64,000 nucleotides of DNA from an uncultured Pelagibacteraceae bacterium. GTDB taxonomy: Bacteria; Pseudomonadota; Alphaproteobacteria; Pelagibacterales; Pelagibacteraceae. The stretch is taken from contig CACCPE010000001.1 of the NCBI GenBank assembly GCA_902547825.1, positions 1 to 64,000 on the forward strand, read 5' to 3'. Under the pieces are notes generated by a model. That model did no database searches. It was not told the DNA's origin and saw only the letters and a list, made by a program, of their open reading frames with translations. This document shows, in pieces, positions 17,500 through 26,683 of the stretch (position 1 is its first letter; the number at the start of each line of letters is the position of its first letter). A program made the translations under genes and the position numbers.

Positions 17500-18672
17500 T
17501 TATCTTTCTATACACATTGCAATACCCATACCACCACCAATACAAAGAGTCGCTAATCCCTTTTTAACATCTCTTTTGATCATTTCATGAATTAATGTAA
17601 CGAGTATTCTTGTGCCTGATGCTCCAATTGGGTGACCGATTGCGATTGCACCGCCATTAACATTCACCTTTTCGTCTGGAATAGAAAGAGTTTTTAATAC
17701 CGCTAAACTTTGAGCCGCAAAAGCTTCATTAATTTCAAATAAATCTACATCCTTAATTGACCAACCTGCCAAATCCAAAGCTTTTTTTGAAGATGGAATT
17801 GGCCCTGTCCCCATTAATGCAGGATCAACTCCGCAACTTGCCCAAGATTTTATAGAAACTAATTTTTCAATTCCTCTTTTTTCGGCTTCATCGCTTGACA
17901 TGACTGCTACCGCAGCAGCTCCATCATTTATCCCTGATGCATTTCCTGCAGTTACAGTTCCATCTTTTTTAAAAGCTGGTTTTAATCTCGTTAAAGCTGA
18001 GAAACTTATTCCTTCTCTAGGATGTTCATCTTTAAAAAAATCGATCTCAGCTTTTTTAGATTTTATCTTAAAATTGATAATCTCGTCATGAAATTTATTT
18101 TCCTTTTGAGCCTTCAAAGCTTTATCTTGAGAATTGAATGCAAACTTATCTTGCTGATCTCTAGTAACTTGGAATTTTTCAGCAACATTTTCAGCGGTAA
18201 TGCCCATGTGGTATCCATTAAATGCGTCCCATAGACCATCTTTTATCATAGTGTCAATTAGCTCAGTATCTCCTAATTTTTTTCCATCCCTTAGATGAAT
18301 TGCGTGTGGTGCCAAAGACATATTTTCTTGGCCTCCAGCAATAACCACTTTGGAATCACCAGCTCTAATACTTTGAAAAGCTGAAGCTACAGATCTTATA
18401 CCAGATCCGCAAACTTGATTTACAACAAAAGCTGGTTTTTCTTTTGGGATACCTGATTTCATCGAAGCTTGTCTCGCAGGATTTTGGCCAGAACCACCAG
18501 TTAAAACTTGTCCCATAATCACTTCATCAACATCAGTGCTGCTTATTTTTGATCTTTTTAAAACATTGGATATAACTGAGGATCCTAAATCTTCTGCGCT
18601 AATATTTTTTAAGGTTTTTCCTAAAGAACCCACAGCTGTTCGAGCAGCTCCCACAATATAAATATTTTTCAT
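17500..18672 (-). CDS. Acetyl-CoA C-acetyltransferase (thiolase)
   Basis: VVNQVCGSGIRSV active-site Cys, NVNGGAIAIGHPIGASG and TLCIGGGMGIAMCIER C-terminal motif. Confidence 0.95.
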   Translation of the reverse strand: MKNIYIVGAARTAVGSLGKTLKNISAEDLGSSVISNVLKRSKISSTDVDEVIMGQVLTGGSGQNPARQASMKSGIPKEKPAFVVNQVCGSGIRSVASAFQSIRAGDSKVVIAGGQENMSLAPHAIHLRDGKKLGDTELIDTMIKDGLWDAFNGYHMGITAENVAEKFQVTRDQQDKFAFNSQDKALKAQKENKFHDEIINFKIKSKKAEIDFFKDEHPREGISFSALTRLKPAFKKDGTVTAGNASGINDGAAAVAVMSSDEAEKRGIEKLVSIKSWASCGVDPALMGTGPIPSSKKALDLAGWSIKDVDLFEINEAFAAQSLAVLKTLSIPDEKVNVNGGAIAIGHPIGASGTRILVTLIHEMIKRDVKKGLATLCIGGGMGIAMCIER

Positions 18673-18690
18673 TTTCTAAAACTTATATCT

Positions 18691-20022
18691 TTATAGTTTA
18701 TTTTCAATTGAATTTTTTTTTCTGGTTAATCCTATTAAAATACCAATTATTAAAAATAAATATGTTGCGTTTCCAGTTGTAAAAAAACTACCCGTGCTCT
18801 TTAAAGGGAAAACTTCTACAATAAACAGAAAAATAAAAGGAATTACTAAGATATCATCATTTAACTTTGATAAATAAAAATATTTTTTTATAAATGTTAA
18901 ATACAATACTGAAATAAACATTACTAAAACTGAAACAAAGCCAACTAAACCAGTTTCGGTCAATATTTCTAAATAATAATTATGTGGATGCATATTACAA
19001 ATAAATTTATTATCTTTATCTATATTTTTTCTCTCGTGACAATAAAACCTAAAATTTTTTATACCACCCCCAATATATTTATTCATCAACCAAGTATCAT
19101 AAAAAGTTGAAAATTCTTTTAGGTATTGGGGAGTTTTATCGCCGTCAATATCTTGTTTAGTTATTGCTATCGCCATTTTTACTATTTTATCTTGAAATCC
19201 TAAAAAATGAGTTCTTATTTCATTGTTAGAGTTATACAAAACTAAGAAAATTACTGAAAAAATAAATATGAAAGGAATAAAAAATTTCCTAGTCTGTTTC
19301 TGAAAAATAGCAATTAAAGATACAGCTAACACAAACAACAACAAAGGCATTCTATTGCCAGATAATATTAGACCACAAACAAATATTGAAAAAAAAATTG
19401 GAATTAAATATTTAGAGAACTTTTTTGAAAAGTCTGAAAACATAATCGGCAATGCAAAAAATGAGAATAAAGAAAACCTCTGAATATATCCCCCTGCAAT
19501 TAATTCATCCCCAAAAGGACCTCCTAATCTTCTACCCCTGCCAATGGTCTCAAAACCAAATATATCTTTACCGTTTACGTATTGATAAAAGATATCAAAA
19601 CAAACAAACAGAGAGGATAATAAACAGGTGATTAAAAAAAAATTTAGATTTATATTTTTATTCTCAATTAAAAATCTTAAAACAAAATATAAAAAAAGAT
19701 ACTTTAGAAAAAAAACAGATTTTATTGTTGTTCCAAATTTACCTCTATAGGAATAAAACTCGTTGTAGTTAGTATAAAGACTAAAATCATTGTAGATTCC
19801 TGTTAAAACAATTAGCATAAAAAAAACAATAATTACCTTATCTAAAAAAAAATACTGTATTTTAAAAATATTTTTCCAATAAATAATTAAACACGATAGT
19901 ATCAAAATTATTACATTAATGTTTATAATCATGTTTCCGGCAATAAAACTTATTGGAAGCAAAGATATTAAAAAACTAAAGTAATTTGATTTAATATTTT
20001 GAAGATTAGAAAATAAATACAT
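18691..20022 (-). CDS. O-antigen ligase/polymerase family (Wzy/WaaL-like) membrane protein
   Basis: Polytopic; LSGNRMPLLLFVLAV and HPHNYYLEILTETGLVGFVSVL are typical O-antigen ligase family motifs. Confidence 0.85.
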   Translation of the reverse strand: MYLFSNLQNIKSNYFSFLISLLPISFIAGNMIININVIILILSCLIIYWKNIFKIQYFFLDKVIIVFFMLIVLTGIYNDFSLYTNYNEFYSYRGKFGTTIKSVFFLKYLFLYFVLRFLIENKNINLNFFLITCLLSSLFVCFDIFYQYVNGKDIFGFETIGRGRRLGGPFGDELIAGGYIQRFSLFSFFALPIMFSDFSKKFSKYLIPIFFSIFVCGLILSGNRMPLLLFVLAVSLIAIFQKQTRKFFIPFIFIFSVIFLVLYNSNNEIRTHFLGFQDKIVKMAIAITKQDIDGDKTPQYLKEFSTFYDTWLMNKYIGGGIKNFRFYCHERKNIDKDNKFICNMHPHNYYLEILTETGLVGFVSVLVMFISVLYLTFIKKYFYLSKLNDDILVIPFIFLFIVEVFPLKSTGSFFTTGNATYLFLIIGILIGLTRKKNSIENKL

Positions 20023-20099
20023 TTTACAAGATATTATGATAATGGTTTATAACATGAATTTTAACAAAAAATATGTTATATACTAAATATAATAAATTT

Positions 20100-20173
20100 G
20101 CGCCTGTAGCTCAATTGGATAGAGCGCTTGGCTACGGACCAGGAGGTTCTGGGTTCAAATCCTAGCAGGCGCA
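20100..20173 (+). tRNA. tRNA-Arg(ACG)
   Basis: Acceptor GCGCCTG/CAGGCGC, D-arm GCTC..GAGC, anticodon stem-loop CTTGG-CTACGGA-CCAGG (anticodon ACG), T-arm CTGGG-TTCAAAT-CCTAG. CCA not encoded. Confidence 0.95.
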
Positions 20174-20179
20174 AAAATT

Positions 20180-21415
20180 ATGGACGTTAATCAAAAAAAA
20201 TTTTTTTTCTTCTTAATTCTTTTTAATATTATTTTAAGAGTTACTGCATCATATTTTTTTGGAGATACTGAAGTACATATGGAGTGGGGAAGATTAGTTC
20301 ATAATCTAAATCTCACAGGTGTATTGGGTATAAATGTTGTTTTAAACGAGCATATTGCTTCCCCTGCTTATGCGGTGTCTGGTCAAATAGTTCTACCATC
20401 AGTTTTCATGCCGCCGCTATATGCTTATTACATATTTTTGTTGAAATTAATCTCTTTTGATTTACTAAGTCTTATAAATATTTTAATTTTTTCTCAGATT
20501 ATACTGAGTTGTATCTCCATTTATATTTTTCATAAAATATTATTAAAATTTTTTAAACTTAAGCTTTGTCTAATTTTTTCAACAATTTTTTCCATTTTTC
20601 CTCTTTATGTCTATTCTTCAACTCAAGCATCTTCAATTACTTTGCAAGTTTTTTTATTATTATTTTATTTCTTTTACCTTCTTGAATTCCTAGATAAAAA
20701 AAAATCAAAGGACTTAATTCTTTTTTCTATAAGCTCTAGTTTATTGATTTTGACTAGAGGAGAATTCTTTTTTTTTCATTTACTTACTCTCATTTATTTT
20801 TTTGTGTTTTTAAAATTTAATTTAAAATCATTTTTAATTTCTATAATCATTTCAATTATTTTAATATCGCCATATTTAAAGCGAAATTACGAAAACTTCG
20901 ATGCTTTTGTTTTAACAAAATCATTTGGATATAATCTTCTAAAAGGCAATAATCCAGACTTAAAAGTAGAAGGAAGTATAAATTTTATAGAAAAAAATTT
21001 TAATCAAAAAATGATAAAAATTGAAACAAATAATAAATACGAAATAAAATTAGATAATTTTTATAAAAATGAAGCTTATAATATTATTAAAAAAGATCCA
21101 ATTATTTATTTAAATCTATATTTTAAGAAAATTCTCTCTTTTTTGTTTTTGGATTTTAAATCTTCTTACTTAAATTATTACAATCCAATTCATATAATTC
21201 CAAAAATTATTTTATCAATTTTTAGTTTTATTGGTCTGTTTTTATTTATTAACAAGAAAGGTTTCTTTCAGTTTTTATGTATATTTTATATCAGTAATAT
21301 TATGATATTTTCAATTTTTTTTATACTCCCAAGGTACAGTCTTATACTTCTTCCAATTCAATTAATATTAACTTTTAAAGTTTTTGAGCTTTTAAGAAGA
21401 AAATTCTTTAATTAA
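20180..21415 (+). CDS. GT39/ArnT-like membrane glycosyltransferase
   Basis: Polytopic; early FGDTEVHMEWGRLV acidic loop after TM1 and LTRGEFFFF, typical of GT-C (PMT_2-like) transferases. Confidence 0.78.
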   Translation: MDVNQKKFFFFLILFNIILRVTASYFFGDTEVHMEWGRLVHNLNLTGVLGINVVLNEHIASPAYAVSGQIVLPSVFMPPLYAYYIFLLKLISFDLLSLINILIFSQIILSCISIYIFHKILLKFFKLKLCLIFSTIFSIFPLYVYSSTQASSITLQVFLLLFYFFYLLEFLDKKKSKDLILFSISSSLLILTRGEFFFFHLLTLIYFFVFLKFNLKSFLISIIISIILISPYLKRNYENFDAFVLTKSFGYNLLKGNNPDLKVEGSINFIEKNFNQKMIKIETNNKYEIKLDNFYKNEAYNIIKKDPIIYLNLYFKKILSFLFLDFKSSYLNYYNPIHIIPKIILSIFSFIGLFLFINKKGFFQFLCIFYISNIMIFSIFFILPRYSLILLPIQLILTFKVFELLRRKFFN

Positions 21416-22444
21416 TTGATTTATAATTTTTTTTGTAGAATATATTTGTTTCCATCTTGGATAATGCTTTTTAAATTTCTTCATATTAGAGATATACCAA
21501 ATATGGTCTCCAACTCTATTTTCCTTTAAAATATTTTTTTTAATTTTAATGTTAGCTAAAATTTCAACCATAGAAAGTGCCTCTAAAATTGAACAATTAG
21601 AAAAACGTCCTCCACCAATATTATAAATTTCTCCTTTTCTCGGTTTTTTATAAAATTCCCAAAAACAATTAACTAAATCTATGCTATGTATATTATCTCT
21701 TACTTGTTTACCTTTATATCCAATTAAAGTGTATTTTCTCTTTTTTAAGCAAGTTTTAACAAGGTAGGATAAAAATCCGTGAAGTCTAGCACCAGAGTGA
21801 TTTGGGCCGGTTATGCATCCTGCTCTAAAACAAGCTGTTTTTAAACCAATATTTTTTCCATATTCTTGAACAATCAAATCAGCATAGGATTTTGAAACAC
21901 CGAAAAAACTATGAGTGCAATTATCGATAGCCATATTTTCATCAATGCCAGATTTATATTTATGGGTATTTTTAATTTCCCATCTATTTTTTTCTTCAAT
22001 TAAAGGTAATTTATTTGGATTATCACCATAAACTTTGTTGGTAGACATAAATATAAAAGGTACTTCTGGACAGTGCAATTTAGTTAGCTCTAGTAAATTA
22101 AGAGTGCCCCTCGCATTAATTTCAAAGTCAATAAAAGGTTTATTTTTTGCCCAATCATGAGAGGGCTGTGCAGCAGCATGGATTATAACTTTTATTTTTT
22201 TTTTATATTTAATAAAAACCTTACTTAAAGCTTGGTAGTTGGTAATATCTAAATTTAAATGTTCGTAACTTTTTAAATCTCCTTTTAGTTTTTTTTTAAT
22301 CCAAGTGATATCTCCATCTTTACCAAAAAAAAATTTTCTAGCGTTATTATCTATTCCTAAAATATTAAAACCTTTTTTTGAAAAATAATAAGCAGACTCA
22401 GATCCAACCAAACCACAAGAACCTGTAATTAATGCTATATTCAT
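21392..22444 (-). CDS. NAD-dependent epimerase/dehydratase (CDP-paratose epimerase-like SDR)
   Basis: GSCGLVGSESAYYFSKKGFNILGIDNN Rossmann motif; MSTNKVYGDNPNKLP; GVSKSYADLIVQEYG (YxxxK variant region); VRDNIHSIDLV. Confidence 0.87.
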   Translation of the reverse strand: MNIALITGSCGLVGSESAYYFSKKGFNILGIDNNARKFFFGKDGDITWIKKKLKGDLKSYEHLNLDITNYQALSKVFIKYKKKIKVIIHAAAQPSHDWAKNKPFIDFEINARGTLNLLELTKLHCPEVPFIFMSTNKVYGDNPNKLPLIEEKNRWEIKNTHKYKSGIDENMAIDNCTHSFFGVSKSYADLIVQEYGKNIGLKTACFRAGCITGPNHSGARLHGFLSYLVKTCLKKRKYTLIGYKGKQVRDNIHSIDLVNCFWEFYKKPRKGEIYNIGGGRFSNCSILEALSMVEILANIKIKKNILKENRVGDHIWYISNMKKFKKHYPRWKQIYSTKKIINQLIKEFSS

Positions 22445-23469
22445 TTGAAATATTTTAATATCTTTTTGTTATAAGCTAACCAATAATATATATCTCTTAT
22501 TATTCGATCTATACTTCTTTTAGGTTTCCATCTATAATTTTTAAATATTTTACTATTATCAGATACATAATAAGGCACATCAAACATAGAAGTTTTTAAA
22601 ACACTATCAATTTTTATTTTACAAGTTGTTAATTTTTGACATTTAAATGACAAGTCCTTTAATGATATTGAATTTTTCAACCCACCTCCGATATTAAAAG
22701 TTTTATTATAAATTTTTTTCATTCTAATCATTTGCAAGTAAATTATCTCACAAACATCATCTATATGTATTACATCTCTGACTTGATTTCCCCTACCACC
22801 AAAGCCAATATAGGATAATTTTTTTTTTAAAAAATGCTTGGCAACCCATAAAGAAACAAATCCTTGATCTTGTTTTCCAAACTGCCAAGGACCTGCTATT
22901 ACTCCAAATCTGTTAATCATAAATCGCGAATTTCTTCTAAAAAACATTTCTTTAATTAATTTTTCCGAAGCGAGTTTTGTAAAACCATAAAGCGAGCTAG
23001 CCGACTCGGTCTCAAAACTTTCATTAATTACCTTTTTTATTTTTATAGGTTTTTTCAAATTAGTATTTGGCAAAATTTTTTTTAAATGTTCTATCGAATA
23101 TACTCTGCTAGAAGATAGAAAAATTAAATTTGAATTATCTTTAATGCATTTTTTTAAAATATTAAAAGTTCCAACTAAATTTGTATTGAAAACTCTGTCC
23201 GGATCTTTTCTTGAGGCATCAATTGCTGGTTCTGCACAGCAATCAATAATTAAGTTAAATCTTCCTAATTTTTGAATTTTTTTGTAATCCTCAATATTTA
23301 TTTTAAAGTTACGTATTTTATTAGTAGTAAGTCTATTTCTATTAATTATTGATCCACTTCTAGATAAATTATCTAATGAAATAATTTTAACTTTTTTTAT
23401 CTTTTTTTTCAGATAAATAGCAATATTTGACCCAACAAATCCGCATCCTCCTGTAATAAGTATTTTCAT
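22441..23469 (-). CDS. NAD-dependent epimerase/dehydratase (extended SDR)
   Basis: GGCGFVGSNIAIYLKK, SSSRVYS, YGFTKLASEKL, VRDVIHIDDVCEII; overlaps 21392-22444 by 4 nt. Confidence 0.87.
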   Translation of the reverse strand: MKILITGGCGFVGSNIAIYLKKKIKKVKIISLDNLSRSGSIINRNRLTTNKIRNFKINIEDYKKIQKLGRFNLIIDCCAEPAIDASRKDPDRVFNTNLVGTFNILKKCIKDNSNLIFLSSSRVYSIEHLKKILPNTNLKKPIKIKKVINESFETESASSLYGFTKLASEKLIKEMFFRRNSRFMINRFGVIAGPWQFGKQDQGFVSLWVAKHFLKKKLSYIGFGGRGNQVRDVIHIDDVCEIIYLQMIRMKKIYNKTFNIGGGLKNSISLKDLSFKCQKLTTCKIKIDSVLKTSMFDVPYYVSDNSKIFKNYRWKPKRSIDRIIRDIYYWLAYNKKILKYFK

Positions 23470-23512
23470 TAAGAAATAAATATCTTACTAATAAAGAAAA
23501 ATAAACAAACTT

Positions 23513-24226
23513 ATGCTATCGATAATAGTGCCAGTAAGAAACGAGTCTCAAAATTTAAAAGGGGTTTTTGAATATTTTTCAAACAATTTAAAAAATATTA
23601 ATTTTGAAGTTCTCATAATTAATGATTTTAGCAAAGATGATACTTTTCATAAATCTGAAAATCTTTCGAATGATTTTCGAAATTTTCGAGTTTTAAATAA
23701 TAAAAAAAAGGGATTGGGCGGTGCTATCAATTTAGGTATCATTGAGTCAAAAGGAGAGAATTTAGCTATCGTGATGGCTGACCAATCTGATGATATTAAC
23801 GACTTATTAAAGTACAATGATATTATGAACTCTGATAACTATGATGCTGTTTTTGGTTCAAGGTTTTTAAAAGAATCTAAAGTTAATGATTATCCCTTTC
23901 AAAAATTAATTTTAAATAGGATATTTAACTTATTTGTAAGTTTAATTTTCTGGAATAAATATAATGATTACACAAATGCTTTCAAAATATATAAAAAAAA
24001 GAGTTTACTAGAAATTATGCCAATTATATCTGAAAGTTTTAATGTTTTTTTAGAAATTCCTTTAAAAATAATTTCCCGTAACTACAAATATAAGATTATA
24101 CCAATTAATTGGTTGGGACGGAAAAAAGGCGAGTCTAAGTTTAAAATTAAGGAACTAAGATCAAAATATCTTTTTACTCTAATTTATTGTTTTATTGAAA
24201 AAATTTTATTAAATATTAAAAAATGA
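23513..24226 (+). CDS. Glycosyltransferase family 2
   Basis: LSIIVPVRNESQNL, INDFSKDDT, GLGGAINLGI, VMADQSDD: dolichyl-phosphate mannose synthase-like GT2 motifs. Confidence 0.9.
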   Translation: MLSIIVPVRNESQNLKGVFEYFSNNLKNINFEVLIINDFSKDDTFHKSENLSNDFRNFRVLNNKKKGLGGAINLGIIESKGENLAIVMADQSDDINDLLKYNDIMNSDNYDAVFGSRFLKESKVNDYPFQKLILNRIFNLFVSLIFWNKYNDYTNAFKIYKKKSLLEIMPIISESFNVFLEIPLKIISRNYKYKIIPINWLGRKKGESKFKIKELRSKYLFTLIYCFIEKILLNIKK

Positions 24227-24318
24227 AAAAACTATTGAATCTTACATTGCAAAAATCAGTTATACTTTTTTTTATAATTGTATTTTTAATTTTATTATTA
24301 TTTACAATTGTTTTATAG
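24223..24318 (+). CDS. Possible 31-aa single-TM small membrane protein
   Basis: ATGA overlap with GT2 stop; MKKLLNLTLQKSVILFFIIVFLILLLFTIVL; below track cutoff; ends 6 nt into the convergent uppP 3' end. Confidence 0.4.
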   Translation: MKKLLNLTLQKSVILFFIIVFLILLLFTIVL

Positions 24319-25071
24319 GTAAGCTAAGATTATCAATACAAATCCTAAGAAAATTCTATATATTACAAAATATTTTAAACTAAAGTTTTTAACAAACTTT
24401 AAAAAATATTTAATAGTAATTAAAGAGAATATGAATGAAAAAAAAATTGTGACTATATTTAATATCGAAAAACCTATATTTGGTGAATTAATAATCTCTT
24501 GTACTCCAAAAATGCTGACTGCTCCTAAAGTTGGAATAGACAATAAAAAAGATATTTTTGCAGAGTCCAACCTGTTGAAATTTAGTAATCTAGCTGCAGT
24601 AATCGTAATACCAGATCTACTCACTCCTGGTATTAAAGAAAGAACTTGAAAAACCCCTATTATAATTGCAGATTTGAAAGTGAAGTTATGTTCAATATTA
24701 TTTTGGAGTTTGTATTTATCACTTATATAAAGCAGAGCTCCAAAAATTAATGTTGCAAAAGCTATTATTTTTATATTTCTAAGTTCATCTATTATATTGT
24801 ACTTAACTAAAATATAGCCCATAATCATAACAGGTATTGACGAGATAAAGATTTTTAGAAATAATAGTTTATTTTCTACGAAGTTAGAAATTTCTTTATG
24901 AAAATAGGTCAGTATTGCGATAAAAGAACCTATATGCAAACTAACATCTATCGATAAACTTTTGACTTCAAAATTTAAATATTCTGAGATTAAAATTAAA
25001 TGAGAAGAAGAACTTACTGGAATAAATTCAGTAACACCCTGAATAATAGACAGAATCAATATTTCAAACAT
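24313..25071 (-). CDS. uppP: Undecaprenyl-diphosphatase
   Basis: SIIQGVTEFIPVSSSSHLIL and LSLIPGVSRSGITITAARLL motifs; start moved to MFEILIL at 25071. Confidence 0.95.
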   Translation of the reverse strand: MFEILILSIIQGVTEFIPVSSSSHLILISEYLNFEVKSLSIDVSLHIGSFIAILTYFHKEISNFVENKLLFLKIFISSIPVMIMGYILVKYNIIDELRNIKIIAFATLIFGALLYISDKYKLQNNIEHNFTFKSAIIIGVFQVLSLIPGVSRSGITITAARLLNFNRLDSAKISFLLSIPTLGAVSIFGVQEIINSPNIGFSILNIVTIFFSFIFSLITIKYFLKFVKNFSLKYFVIYRIFLGFVLIILAYL

Positions 25072-25237
25072 TAGTTGAGAATTAAATGTTAAGGATGTTC
25101 TTTTAATGTCATCACTAAATGCATAGCTGATATGCATAAAAACACGCTAAAATATAAGGAATAATAAAATATAGGTAATAATTATTGACCTTAAATTTCT
25201 TTAAATTTTTAAGTTTTTTAACTAGTTTGACGAACTT

Positions 25238-26683
25238 ATGAAAAAAAAAATGCTGCAGTTTGTTGATTTAAAACAAGAAACACCTGAAAAAAGAAGTACG
25301 ACTAGAAGAAAGCATGACTTCAAAGAAATTTATAATGAATTCATCACTGATAAAGCTAAAGAACAATCAAGCAGGTGTTCTCAGTGCGGTGTTCCTTTTT
25401 GTCAGATACACTGCCCTTTAGGAAATAATATTCCTGATTGGCTTAAGCTGACAGCAGAAGGAAGACTTCAAGAAGCATACGAGGTGTCTCAAAGCACTAA
25501 TAACATGCCGGAAGTATGCGGAAGAATTTGTCCTCAAGATCGTTTATGTGAAGGAAATTGTGTAATTGAGCAATCAGGACACGGCACAGTTACAATAGGT
25601 TCTATTGAAAAATATATAAGTGATACTGCCTGGGAAAAAGGTTGGGTTAAACCAATTAAAGTTCAGCGGGAATTAAAGCAATCAGTGGGTATTATTGGCG
25701 CCGGACCTGCTGGCATGGCATGCGCAGAAGAATTAAGAAAATCTGGTTATCAAGTTACTATTTACGATAGGTACGATAGACCTGGGGGTCTTTTAATTTA
25801 TGGAATTCCTAATTTTAAGCTAGAAAAATTTGTAGTCGAGAGGAGAACTAAATTATTGAAAGATAGTGGAATTAAATTTGTACAAAATTTTGAAGTAGGA
25901 AAAGATAAGAGTCTTTATGAACTTAAAAAGAAACATGATGCAATTCTAATTGCAACTGGTGTTTACAAAGCGAGAGAAATAGATATTCCAGGTCATAACC
26001 TTAAAAATATTTTTCCTGCTATGGATTTTCTTACCGCGTCCAATCGAAAAGGATTAGGTGACAAAGTCAAGTTATTTGATGACGGCACATTAAATGCTGA
26101 AGGAAAAGATGTGGTCGTAATTGGTGGAGGTGATACAGCTATGGATTGCGTAAGAACTTCAATAAGACAAAAGGCAAAATCAGTAAAATGTTTATATAGA
26201 AGAGATCGGGAAAACATGCCAGGATCTGCCAGAGAAGTTGGTAACGCTATAGAAGAAGGTGTAGAGTTTGTTTGGTTGACTAGTCCAAAGAGTTTCATTG
26301 GTAATTCAAAGGTTGAAGCAGTAGAAGTAAGTAAAATGAAACTTGGTGAACCGGACTCTTCAGGAAGAAGAAGGCCTGAAACACAATTTGGATCAGAATA
26401 TAAACTAAAAGCTGACCTTGTGATAAAATCTTTAGGTTTTGATCCTGAGGATCTACCTAAATTATTCAATGCAAACGAACTTGCTATTTCTCAATGGGGA
26501 ACAATTAAGATTGATCTTAAAACTATGCAAACAAATTTAGATGGAGTGTTTGCTGCTGGAGACATTGTCAGAGGTGCCTCACTTGTTGTTTGGGCAATTA
26601 GGGATGGTAGAGATGCGGCAGTGCAAATTCAAAAATATTTACAAACTAACCTAAATAAAAATAAATCTACTGAAGCAGCATAA
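25238..26683 (+). CDS. gltD: Glutamate synthase (NADPH) small subunit
   Basis: CSQCGVPFCQIHCPLGNNIPDW, CGRICPQDRLCEGNCV Fe-S motifs, GAGPAGMACAEELRKSGYQVTIYDR; immediately followed by gltB. Confidence 0.96.
   Translation: MKKKMLQFVDLKQETPEKRSTTRRKHDFKEIYNEFITDKAKEQSSRCSQCGVPFCQIHCPLGNNIPDWLKLTAEGRLQEAYEVSQSTNNMPEVCGRICPQDRLCEGNCVIEQSGHGTVTIGSIEKYISDTAWEKGWVKPIKVQRELKQSVGIIGAGPAGMACAEELRKSGYQVTIYDRYDRPGGLLIYGIPNFKLEKFVVERRTKLLKDSGIKFVQNFEVGKDKSLYELKKKHDAILIATGVYKAREIDIPGHNLKNIFPAMDFLTASNRKGLGDKVKLFDDGTLNAEGKDVVVIGGGDTAMDCVRTSIRQKAKSVKCLYRRDRENMPGSAREVGNAIEEGVEFVWLTSPKSFIGNSKVEAVEVSKMKLGEPDSSGRRRPETQFGSEYKLKADLVIKSLGFDPEDLPKLFNANELAISQWGTIKIDLKTMQTNLDGVFAAGDIVRGASLVVWAIRDGRDAAVQIQKYLQTNLNKNKSTEAA

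Noticed and set aside
25993-26469. 158-aa antisense ORF within gltD
   Set aside because: gltD is unambiguous on the + strand; the antisense product shows no family motifs.
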